Positions 5,325 through 11,882 of a stretch of 12,693 bases of DNA are shown here, piece by piece (position 1 is the stretch's first letter; each line of letters starts with the position of its first letter). A model generated the notes under the pieces. That model saw nothing but the letters and a program-made list of their open reading frames with translations, did no database searches and was not told the DNA's origin. The DNA is from Candidatus Margulisiibacteriota bacterium (lineage in GTDB: Bacteria; Margulisbacteria; WOR-1; O2-12-FULL-45-9): the NCBI GenBank assembly GCA_030018645.1, contig JASEHX010000029.1:1-12693 (forward strand). Direction: 5' to 3'. Made by a program: the position numbers and the translations under genes.

Positions 5325-6453
5325 CGCCGATTACCTCTTCGCCTTGATAAAAGACCACTGATTGTCCCGGAGTAATTGACCTTTGCGGCTCTTTAAAAAC
5401 CACCCCTGCTCTGTGATCCGTGAATTGTGAATCGTGAAACGTGAAGGGACATGCAACAGCATCAGCTTCGTTTGAATTATAACGTATCTTGGCGGTAATA
5501 TTCAAAGGCTCGGTTGGAGCTGTCCCGGAGATATAATTAACTTCCCTTGCAGTTAATTCTTTCCCCAATAAATCATTTTTATCCCCGATTACTACCGCAT
5601 TATGCAAAGGGTCGATTTTAACGACATATTTAGGAATTCCCCGATGGGCGCCGATTCCCTTCCTTTGCCCAATGGTATAAAAAGCAATTCCTTTGTGCTG
5701 TCCAACTACTTTCCCAGACATATCAATAATTGGCCCGGGCTTTACGGCGGCTGGACATTTTTCTTTGATATAGCGAACATAGTCATTATCTTCAATAAAA
5801 CAAATTTCCTGGCTTTCGGCCTTATCCGCCACCGGCAAATCGAGTTGTTTCGCTTTTTCCCGCACTTCTTTTTTGGTCATTTCGCCAAGGGGAAACAAAG
5901 CATGGGCCAGTTGATCTTGGGTTAGCGTATAGAGAACGTAAGCTTGATCTTTGCGCTTATCGATTCCTTTTAGTAGCTTATATTTACCCCTATCCCCTAT
6001 CCCCTCCCCCCTTACCCGTGCATAATGCCCAGTTGCAACAAACTTAGCATCTAATTCCTTAGCTTTTTGCATTAAGTGTTCAAATTTAAGGAATTGGTTA
6101 CAGCGGATGCAGGGGTTTGGTGTTCGTCCATTTTTATATTCTTCGATAAAGTTATCAATCACTTTTTTATTGAATTCATCGCGGAAGTTAAGGGTATAAT
6201 GCGGGATACCTAGTTTATTTGCCACACGTTTGGCATCATTGACTGCTTCCATTGAGCAACAAGACTTACCCTCTGAAGCACGACTTGTCCCACGAAGTCC
6301 ACAGGACGAAGTAGGAAGTGCGTAAGAAGGCCACACCTGCATCGTTATGCCAATAACATCATATCCTTGCTCTTTTAATAGTGCGGCGGCCACCGAAGAA
6401 TCTACCCCGCCGGACATGGCGGCAATGACTTTTTTATTTTTTTGTGGGGACAT
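5308..6453 (-). CDS. mnmA: tRNA-uridine 2-sulfurtransferase MnmA
   Basis: MnmA activates U34 of tRNA-Lys, -Glu and -Gln with ATP and installs sulfur to give 2-thiouridine. The 381-residue protein shows the PP-loop MSGGVDSSVAAALL (13-26), NPCIRCN (113-119), ATGHYARV (140-147), KDQAYVLY (168-175), ESQEICFIEDNDYVRYI (213-229), FYTIGQRKGIG (258-268) and ITPGQSVVFY (360-369). Catalytic cysteines are C118 and C218. C115 makes the first pair a CxxC rather than the DxxC of E. coli, an arrangement discussed for Fe-S-binding forms. Three short in-frame segments look repeat-derived: about residues 43-63, 148-156 and 336-347. The start ATG at 6453 has a weak ribosome-binding site but follows a 24-codon ORF whose stop lies 6 bases upstream. 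NifS upstream in the operon is the likely sulfur donor. Confidence 0.96.
   Translation of the reverse strand: MSPQKNKKVIAAMSGGVDSSVAAALLKEQGYDVIGITMQVWPSYALPTSSCGLRGTSRASEGKSCCSMEAVNDAKRVANKLGIPHYTLNFRDEFNKKVIDNFIEEYKNGRTPNPCIRCNQFLKFEHLMQKAKELDAKFVATGHYARVRGEGIGDRGKYKLLKGIDKRKDQAYVLYTLTQDQLAHALFPLGEMTKKEVREKAKQLDLPVADKAESQEICFIEDNDYVRYIKEKCPAAVKPGPIIDMSGKVVGQHKGIAFYTIGQRKGIGAHRGIPKYVVKIDPLHNAVVIGDKNDLLGKELTAREVNYISGTAPTEPLNITAKIRYNSNEADAVACPFTFHDSQFTDHRAGVVFKEPQRSITPGQSVVFYQGEEVIGGGIIS
5413..5447. repeat. Five tandem heptanucleotides inside mnmA
   Basis: On the plus strand five consecutive 7-base units read GTGATCC, GTGAATT, GTGAATC, GTGAAAC, GTGAAGG. The unit begins GTGA each time, with variation in the last three positions. 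It lies in frame in the C-terminal beta-barrel region of mnmA and encodes residues of about 336-347, a Phe/His/Asp-rich stretch just before the VVFKEPQRSITPGQ motif. Confidence 0.85.
5987..6012. repeat. CCCCTAT tandem heptanucleotide inside mnmA
   Basis: On the plus strand CCCCTAT (5987-5993) and CCCCTAT (5994-6000) are followed by CCCCTCCCCCC. The tract is read in frame in mnmA as a Gly/Arg-rich loop (RGEGIGDRG, about residues 148-156) between the ATGHYARV and KYKLLKGIDKRKDQ motifs, where many MnmA proteins have a shorter acidic loop. Confidence 0.75.
6276..6324. repeat. Hairpin-rich insertion inside mnmA
   Basis: The segment contains GTCC-ACA-GGAC (6298-6308), an outer inverted pair ACTTGTCC / GGACGAAGT, and a GCAC...GTGC outer match, giving several alternative stems. 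It shares the octamer CACGAAGT (6291-6298) with the second hairpin of the nadB insertion (10200-10207). It is read in frame as a Ser/Leu/Arg-rich stretch (about residues 43-63) between QVW and the CCSMEAVNDAKRVA motif, where relatives have roughly 12-15 residues against about 22 here. Confidence 0.55.
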
Positions 6454-6459
6454 TGCGCT

Positions 6460-6534
6460 CTAAAGCTTTATTGCGGCAATGAATTGAGGAATACTCTGCG
6501 GCAGTTCTTTTAACAAGTCTTTAATTGAAATCAT
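6460..6534 (-). CDS. Possible 24-residue ORF coupled to the MNT gene
   Basis: The ATG at 6534 overlaps the MNT gene stop as ATGA, and the 24-codon ORF (beginning MISIKDLLKELPQSIPQF) ends at a TAG 6 bases before, and in frame with, the mnmA ATG. The peptide resembles no family I can name. It could be a short translated leader that carries ribosomes from the MNT gene to mnmA, whose own ribosome-binding site is weak, or the remnant of a degraded HEPN partner gene. Whether it is expressed is unknown. Confidence 0.35.
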   Translation of the reverse strand: MISIKDLLKELPQSIPQFIAAIKL

Positions 6535-6941
6535 ATTTTGGCATACCTCTTTTTTAAGTTCCATAGCCCCAAAGTAAAATCTTGAATATCCTCGGCTTCG
6601 CGAGAAACATCTAAAAACAGTTTTAGGAATAAACGAAAGTCCCTTATTAGCAGCTTTTGTCCGCGAAGCGCCGCCCAGGCAACTGTTGGACGGGCGCTGT
6701 TTAAGACCACCAGATCAACTTCTTTGTGCAGCAACTTGATCAATTCTCCCCACAAGGTATTTACTTGGTCAATTGATGGTTCATCTTTAAACCATACCGC
6801 AATATCAAAATCAGAATTTTCTTTTTTCCTTCCTGAAAATTGCGAGCCAAAAAGAAAAGCCAAGATTACTTCTTTTTGATTATCGAAAAACTTTTTTAAT
6901 ACTTGGATGTTTTTATCCATTTCTGGGCTTAATTTTAACAA
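6531..6941 (-). CDS. MNT-domain nucleotidyltransferase (MntA-like)
   Basis: This 136-residue protein is a minimal nucleotidyltransferase of the MntA antitoxin type. The signature is GS (32-33) in FLFGSQFSGR, then SDFDIAVW with D44 and D46, fitting GSx10DxD, and a third acidic residue D76 in EVDLVVLNSA. Family members transfer AMP to a HEPN-domain toxin (HepT) and so neutralise it. No HEPN gene is adjacent: nifS lies upstream and mnmA downstream, so it looks like an orphan. The start is TTG at 6941, preceded by GGAG at short spacing; an ATG at 6920 is the alternative. Its stop overlaps a 24-codon ORF. Its position in the nifS-mnmA sulfur operon suggests either insertion of half of a toxin-antitoxin pair or recruitment to another job. 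Confidence 0.85.
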   Translation of the reverse strand: MLKLSPEMDKNIQVLKKFFDNQKEVILAFLFGSQFSGRKKENSDFDIAVWFKDEPSIDQVNTLWGELIKLLHKEVDLVVLNSARPTVAWAALRGQKLLIRDFRLFLKLFLDVSREAEDIQDFTLGLWNLKKRYAKI

Positions 6942-6972
6942 AAACTCCGCATTAAAACAACAGAGATTTTAT

Positions 6973-8133
6973 TTATTTCTTATACAGCGGCGACATTTGG
7001 CGCAGTTTACAAATGATTTTGGGCAGAACTTCCAGCAGATAATCAATCTCCGCTTCCGTGTTGAAAATCCCTAATGAGAAACGAATGGACCCGTGGGCAA
7101 TTTCATGGGAAAGGCCAATGGCCATTAAAACATGCGATGGGTCAAGCGTTCCGGAACTGCAGGCCGAGCCAGTAGACGCCGCAATCCCTTCCATATCCAG
7201 GTTTAATAAAATTGATTCACCCTCGATATAACGGAAAGAAATATTGACATTTTTAGCTAATCTTTTTTCTGGATGACCGTTTAAAATCACTTCTGGAACT
7301 TTGTCAAATATGCCTTTTATCAGTTTATTTTGAAGCTTGCTTAAATGAGCTGTCCGGGTTAGCAATTCTTTTTGGGCTAATTCAGCCGCTGCTCCCATCC
7401 CAATAATCCCAGGAACATTTTCGGTTGATGCCCGGCGATTTCTTTCTTGTGCTCCTCCGCGAATAAACGGTAAAATCCGTGTTCCCTTGCGGATGTAAAG
7501 CGCCCCCGCCCCCTTTGGCCCATAAAATTTATGACCCGACAATGAAAGCAGGTCCACTCCTAGCGCATCAACGTTTATCTCGATCTGCCCAACTGTCTGT
7601 ACCGCATCGGTGTGAAACAGCACCCCTTTTTCATGAGAAATTCCCGCAATTTCCGCGATTGGCTCGATCGTTCCGATTTCATTGTTGGCATGCATTATCG
7701 AAACAAGAATTGTTTTCTCGGTGATAGCTCTTTTGACTTCATCTGGGTCAACTAAACCATACTTATCAACCGGCAAAATGGTTATTGCATAACCGTGTTT
7801 CTTCAAAAACCCGCACGGCTCAAGGATGGCGTGATGCTCAACCGCTGACGTAATGATATGGTTGCCTTTGTTTTCATTGGCGAGAAGCACTCCGTGGAGG
7901 GCAAAATTGTTGGCTTCTGTCCCGCTGGCGCAAAAAACGATTTCCTCCGGTCTAGCCCCGATTAAGTTGGCCAATTTCTCCCGGGCAGATTCAACGGCCG
8001 CACGGGCTTCCTGTCCAAAATGATGCAAACTGGAAGGATTGCCATATTTTTCGGCAAAATAGGGCTGCATTGCCAAAACCACCGCCGGATGACAAGAGGT
8101 TGTGGCCGCGTTATCCAGGTATATGCGTTTCAT
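6973..8133 (-). CDS. nifS: Cysteine desulfurase, NifS/IscS family
   Basis: The enzyme takes sulfur from L-cysteine to form an enzyme persulfide and alanine, using pyridoxal phosphate. The 386-residue length fits group I desulfurases. Visible are YLDNAATT (5-12), YGNPSSLHHFG (30-40), SGTEANN (70-76), HANNEIGTIEPI (148-159), HTDAVQT (174-180), the PLP lysine K202 in SLSGHKFYGPKG, RRASTENVPGI (233-243), and the persulfide cysteine C325 in STGSACSSGTLDPSHVL. The ATG at 8133 has GGGGAG 5 bases upstream (8139-8144), inside the end of larE; the two genes overlap by 23 nt. Downstream lie mnmA and nadA and divergently nadB. A NifS-like desulfurase next to nad genes is also known in Bacillus, where it serves NadA. 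Likely clients here are MnmA and Fe-S assembly. Confidence 0.96.
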   Translation of the reverse strand: MKRIYLDNAATTSCHPAVVLAMQPYFAEKYGNPSSLHHFGQEARAAVESAREKLANLIGARPEEIVFCASGTEANNFALHGVLLANENKGNHIITSAVEHHAILEPCGFLKKHGYAITILPVDKYGLVDPDEVKRAITEKTILVSIMHANNEIGTIEPIAEIAGISHEKGVLFHTDAVQTVGQIEINVDALGVDLLSLSGHKFYGPKGAGALYIRKGTRILPFIRGGAQERNRRASTENVPGIIGMGAAAELAQKELLTRTAHLSKLQNKLIKGIFDKVPEVILNGHPEKRLAKNVNISFRYIEGESILLNLDMEGIAASTGSACSSGTLDPSHVLMAIGLSHEIAHGSIRFSLGIFNTEAEIDYLLEVLPKIICKLRQMSPLYKK

Positions 8134-8917
8134 TCATGCTCCCCGTGCGGTAACCTTTTAGGTCCAACGACACATAGGTATACCCTAGTTTTTTAAATTT
8201 AAAGTAAATATCGTCCCTAATTTCATCATGCAAAAGATTGGGCAAGGATTCTTCATTTACTTCAATCCTAGCCACTGTCCCGTGATGGCGGACGCGCAAC
8301 TGCTTAAAACCCATGCCCCGTAAATATTTTTCACCTTCTTCCACCATTTTAAGGACTTGCGGCGTCAGCGGCGTTCCATAAGGCACCCTTGAAGCTAAAC
8401 ATGCGTCTGAAGGTTTATCCCAAGTCGGCAAACCCAGCATTTTGGAAGTATCACGGATTTCCTGCTTGGTAAATTTTAACTCGCTAAGCGGGCTCCTGAC
8501 GCCAAATTCTTCCCTGGCCAGCCCACCCGGGCGAAAATCCATACGGTCATCATAATTGGAACCGTCTAAAATGAAATCAATGTCCCTTTCTTTAGCAATC
8601 TTGGCCAATTTAGAAAATAATTCTCGTTTGCAATAATAACAGCGGTCGGTAGGGTTGCTGACAAATTTCTTATTATGGAATTCATCGGTTTGAATGACGT
8701 TATATTCTATCCCCAATCCTTTACAAACGCTTACCGCACTTTCCAATTCTTCACTGGAGTAAGTTGGCGACTGGGCAACCACCGCCAAGATTTTTTCTTT
8801 TGCAGCATCAGAAGCTGCTTTAAGTAATAAAGTGCTGTCTACTCCACCGGAGTAGGCAATCAATACCGATCCTAATCCCTTCAGCCGTGATTTGAGTTTT
8901 TCATATTTTGATGACAT
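8111..8917 (-). CDS. larE: LarE-family PP-loop sulfurtransferase
   Basis: LarE adenylates the pyridinium dicarboxylate intermediate and thiolates it during assembly of the nickel-pincer nucleotide cofactor of lactate racemase; in some species the sulfur comes from a sacrificed cysteine. The 268-residue protein has the PP-loop IAYSGGVDSTLLLKA (20-34), TDRCYYCKREL (90-100), GSNYDDRMDFRPG (119-131), SPLSELKFTKQEIR (142-155), and PSDACLASRVPYG (169-181), which carries the equivalent of the sacrificial cysteine, C173. C93 and C96 give it a three-cysteine set. No larB or larC is in the window. Overlap with nifS suggests it receives sulfur or works in thiolation of another substrate; the cofactor pathway is inferred only from the family. 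The ATG at 8917 is divergent from nadB, with only 18 bases between. Confidence 0.88.
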   Translation of the reverse strand: MSSKYEKLKSRLKGLGSVLIAYSGGVDSTLLLKAASDAAKEKILAVVAQSPTYSSEELESAVSVCKGLGIEYNVIQTDEFHNKKFVSNPTDRCYYCKRELFSKLAKIAKERDIDFILDGSNYDDRMDFRPGGLAREEFGVRSPLSELKFTKQEIRDTSKMLGLPTWDKPSDACLASRVPYGTPLTPQVLKMVEEGEKYLRGMGFKQLRVRHHGTVARIEVNEESLPNLLHDEIRDDIYFKFKKLGYTYVSLDLKGYRTGSMNETHIPG

Positions 8918-8920
8918 AAT
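8892..8920 (+). promoter_or_regulatory. Predicted nadB promoter, inside the larE start
   Basis: TTGAGT (8892-8897) is followed after 17 bases by CATAAT (8915-8920). Transcription would begin near 8927, about 9 bases before the nadB ATG, leaving almost no leader and no Shine-Dalgarno sequence. The -35 element lies within larE codons. A minus-strand TATAAT at 8928-8933 could likewise give larE a near-leaderless transcript, but I see no good -35 for it. Confidence 0.35.
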
Positions 8921-8935
8921 AATATTAATTATACC

Positions 8936-10537
8936 ATGAACCAGTCCCCGAAAATTACTACCTGTGACTTTCTAATCATCGGCAGTGGGATTGCCGGCCT
9001 TGCGGCCGCCATTGAAGCGGCAAAACACGGCAAAACCATTATTCTTACTAAAAATATCTTGGGCGAAACCGCTACCCGCAAAGCTCAAGGGGGCATTGCT
9101 GCCGCTATTGACAAAATTCGCGATTCAACCCAATTTCACTTTGAAGATACTATTACTGCCGGCGCCGGCCTTTGCGATGAACTGGCAGTACGTACGTTAG
9201 TAACGGAAGGAGTTGAAAGGGTAAAAGAATTAATTGAAATGGGCGCCCAGTTTGACCGGGCAGAAACTGAAAGCGGCAGCGGCTTTTCCTTGGCGCTGGA
9301 AGGCGCGCACAAAAGACGCCGGATACTGCACGCAGGCGACGCTACCGGCGAGGAGATCCAGCGCACACTGGGTTCTAAAATTCTAGCTGACCGCTTGGTT
9401 GAACTCTATCAGCACTACATCACAACTGATCTAATCCTTGAGGACGGACAGTGTATTGGGGCTGCAGCACTGAATTTAACTTATAACACCACCGAACACT
9501 TTATGGCCAAATCAATTATTATCACTACCGGCGGTTATGGCCAGCTTTGGCTGTATACGACAAATCCTGAAGTTGCCACCGGCGACGGCGCGGCTATGGC
9601 CTACCGTGCTGGGGCAGAAGTTGCCGATATGGAATTTATGCAATTCCATCCCACCGCCATGGTCCAATTTGAACAATTAAAAGATATTATCGCCCTGCCC
9701 CGCTTTTTGATTTCTGAAGCGGTTCGCGGTGAAGGCGGCCAATTGCTCAATATCCTGGGAGAACGCTTTATGCAAAAATATGATGTGAAGGGCGAACTGG
9801 CTCCCCGAGATATAGTTGCTCGAGCCATTTTTCAGGAAATGAAAGATACTAATTCGTCCCATGTATTCTTAAGTCTAGCTAACATAGACGCTGAAGTTGT
9901 CAGGAAACGTTTCCCGGTAATTTATGCGACCTGCCTCGAAAGAGGATTAGATATTACCAAAGACAACATCCCGGTTGCGCCTGCCGCGCACTACGCCATG
10001 GGCGGGATAAAAACGGATATAAACGGGCAAACTAATATCCCGCGCCTGTTCGCCGCCGGCGAATGCGCTTCTCTGGGTGTCCATGGGGCTAATCGGCTAG
10101 CATCCAACTCTTTGTTAGATGGACTGGTATTTGGGCATCGAGCAGCTGCTTGTGCAGCTAAAATAACTATGTTCCCCTCTCCCTCTGGGAGAGGGGTGGC
10201 ACGAAGTGCCGGGGTGAGGGTATGTATACCCCCTACTGATCTGCTCCGGTTCAAGATGGTAATAAAAACAACCATGTGGAACAATGTGGGAATTATTCGC
10301 ACCGCTGAATCACTAAAAGATGCTTTAAGTAAAATTTCTGCCGCAGAGAATCGATTGCCTGCTCATCCAAACACCAAAGAAGAAATAGAACTGAAAAATA
10401 TGGCATTAGTCGCTAAACTTATCGCACAGGCCGCCCTTGACCGCACCGAATCACGCGGAGCCCACTTTAGAAGCGATTTTCCATTAAACGATGATAAGCA
10501 TTGGAAGAGACATTTGGTTTACCGGCTTGGCAGATAA
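8936..10537 (+). CDS. nadB: L-aspartate oxidase
   Basis: NadB oxidises L-aspartate to iminoaspartate with FAD, feeding NadA. The 533-residue protein follows the family: dinucleotide fold DFLIIGSGIAGLAAAIEAA (11-29), ATRKAQGGIAAAI, ALEGAHKRRRILHAGDATG, MEFMQFHPTAM, SEAVRGEGGQLL, ELAPRDIVARAI, PAAHYAMGGIKTD and the flavin-end motif GECASLGVHGANRLASNSLL. The C-terminal helical domain has MWNNVGIIRTAE and DRTESRGAHFRSDFP. Between them, about residues 413-433 are encoded by a palindromic repeat read in frame (PSPSGRGVARSAG...), where relatives have a variable linker. The gene has no Shine-Dalgarno sequence and may be translated from a near-leaderless mRNA. It is divergent from the larE-nifS-mnmA-nadA operon and converges on the ATPase gene with 3 bases between stops. 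Confidence 0.96.
   Translation: MNQSPKITTCDFLIIGSGIAGLAAAIEAAKHGKTIILTKNILGETATRKAQGGIAAAIDKIRDSTQFHFEDTITAGAGLCDELAVRTLVTEGVERVKELIEMGAQFDRAETESGSGFSLALEGAHKRRRILHAGDATGEEIQRTLGSKILADRLVELYQHYITTDLILEDGQCIGAAALNLTYNTTEHFMAKSIIITTGGYGQLWLYTTNPEVATGDGAAMAYRAGAEVADMEFMQFHPTAMVQFEQLKDIIALPRFLISEAVRGEGGQLLNILGERFMQKYDVKGELAPRDIVARAIFQEMKDTNSSHVFLSLANIDAEVVRKRFPVIYATCLERGLDITKDNIPVAPAAHYAMGGIKTDINGQTNIPRLFAAGECASLGVHGANRLASNSLLDGLVFGHRAAACAAKITMFPSPSGRGVARSAGVRVCIPPTDLLRFKMVIKTTMWNNVGIIRTAESLKDALSKISAAENRLPAHPNTKEEIELKNMALVAKLIAQAALDRTESRGAHFRSDFPLNDDKHWKRHLVYRLGR
10174..10231. repeat. CCCCTCTCCC hairpin element read in frame in nadB
   Basis: There are three consecutive hairpins. CCCCTCTCCC (10174-10183) with GGGAGAGGGG (10187-10196) is a perfect 10-bp stem with a TCT loop. 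GGCAC-GAA-GTGCC spans 10198-10210. GGGTAT-GT-ATACCC spans 10218-10231. GGGTGAGGG (10212-10220) is the tail shared with the copy at 2028-2076. The whole stretch is open in the nadB frame. Confidence 0.88.
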
Positions 10538-10540
10538 GTT

Positions 10541-11866
10541 TTATTCTTCGCTTTCTTCCCGTCCAGCAATTTTAAAGAAATACCTTAAAAACTTATTAAT
10601 TTGGGAAGCGGTATTTTTTTTGATGACATGGATGGGAAGGGAATGTTCTTCGGCAGCTACAACCAGCTTGGTACCTGGGCGGGATTTTGACTTAGTCGTG
10701 ATCACAAAATCAGCCTCTTTCAGGTTATTGACCACCACCGCCGGCACCTGCAGTGCCCGGATGGCGCGCTCAAGAATCCCTTTGTTAACCCCAAAAGGAA
10801 AAATCCTAACCGGACCTTCCCCTTTTTCTGCTTCCATTCTTTCTACCTCCGCTAAAGTTGGTTCTTCCATTTCCTCCGGCGCCGGCTGGATTTCAATCTT
10901 GCCGCTGGCCGTGCGCAGGCGAATTTCGGGCTTTAACGGTTTATCGCGCAACAGGTTGTCAACCGCTTTGGCAACGTCGGCATAGATGGCAAATTTGTCC
11001 TTTTCCCGGATTTCAACGGCAATATCAAAAGTGGGCGGGGCTTTTCTCTCCAGGATGGCCTTTTGAGTTTGGCGGCGCTTTGCTTCTTCATCTCCCAAGA
11101 TCACCGATTGGATGCCGCCCAGCAAATCGGAGAGGGTTGGATTGCTTAAAACGTTTTCCAAGAAAATACCGTGGGCTGTGGCAATTAACTGCACCCCGCG
11201 TTCTGCAATGGTGCGGCAGGCGGCGGCTTCGGCTTCCGTCCCTATCTCATCTACAATAATTACTTCCGGCATATGGTTTTCTACCGCTTCAATCATCACC
11301 TTGTGCTGGAGTTCGGGAGTAGTTACCTGCATGCGGCGGGCGCGGCCAATCCCGGCGTGCGGGATATCGCCGTCGCCGGCAATTTCGTTGGAAGTATCAA
11401 CCACAATAACCCGCTTTTTAAATTCATCGCTTAAAACCCGGGCGGCTTCGCGCAATTTGGTAGTTTTACCAATACCGGGCGGCCCTAAAAAGAGAGTGTT
11501 TTTCCCTGACTCAATCATATCGCGGAGAATATCAATTGTCCCAATAATCGCCCGGCCGACCCGGCAAGTTAACCCGATAATTCTGCCTTGGCGGCTGCGG
11601 ATGCAGGAGATGCGATGGAGGGTCCTTTCTATCCCAGCGCGGTTGTCGCCCGAAAATTGCCCTATCTTAGCCACTACATAATCAATATCGGACTGTGATA
11701 CCAAATCGCCGGGAATATAATAAACCTTGCCCTCAAAACGGGCTTCGGGCGATTTCCCTAAGTCAAGGATAACTTCAATTACCGAGTTAATGTCAGGGTG
11801 TTCCAGTAAATCAATCTTAATCCGAGGAGGCAGAACCTCGAGAAGTTTCAGCAGTTCTTCGTTCAA
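10541..11866 (-). CDS. Ycf45/SpoIIIAA-type AAA ATPase with C-terminal nucleic-acid-binding-like region
   Basis: The 441-residue protein has an N-terminal helical region (1-120), then an ATPase core with Walker A GPPGIGKTT (128-136), VVDTSNEIAGDGDIPH (155-170), the RARRMQV motif, Walker B IIVDEIGTEAEA (203-214) and the sensor-like ATAHG (229-233). This is the arrangement of the Ycf45 group of cyanobacteria and plastids, related to SpoIIIAA. An acidic linker (329-350) leads to a C-terminal domain ending PIHVIKKNTASQINKFLRYF (411-430), matching the region often annotated as R3H-like. The biochemical role is not established. The start is TTG at 11866 with a weak ribosome-binding site, 16 bases after the HU stop, so it is probably translated from the HU transcript. 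Its C-terminus converges on nadB. Confidence 0.85.
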   Translation of the reverse strand: MNEELLKLLEVLPPRIKIDLLEHPDINSVIEVILDLGKSPEARFEGKVYYIPGDLVSQSDIDYVVAKIGQFSGDNRAGIERTLHRISCIRSRQGRIIGLTCRVGRAIIGTIDILRDMIESGKNTLFLGPPGIGKTTKLREAARVLSDEFKKRVIVVDTSNEIAGDGDIPHAGIGRARRMQVTTPELQHKVMIEAVENHMPEVIIVDEIGTEAEAAACRTIAERGVQLIATAHGIFLENVLSNPTLSDLLGGIQSVILGDEEAKRRQTQKAILERKAPPTFDIAVEIREKDKFAIYADVAKAVDNLLRDKPLKPEIRLRTASGKIEIQPAPEEMEEPTLAEVERMEAEKGEGPVRIFPFGVNKGILERAIRALQVPAVVVNNLKEADFVITTKSKSRPGTKLVVAAEEHSLPIHVIKKNTASQINKFLRYFFKIAGREESEE

Positions 11867-11882
11867 CTTTTTGGCTCTAGGG

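Noticed and set aside
5413..5447. CRISPR-like array in mnmA
   Set aside because: Units are 7 bases long without spacers; this is a simple tandem repeat.
11112..11681. 189-codon plus-strand ORF opposite the ATPase gene
   Set aside because: It lies wholly inside a gene with Walker motifs on the other strand; the translation has no family pattern and no ribosome-binding site.
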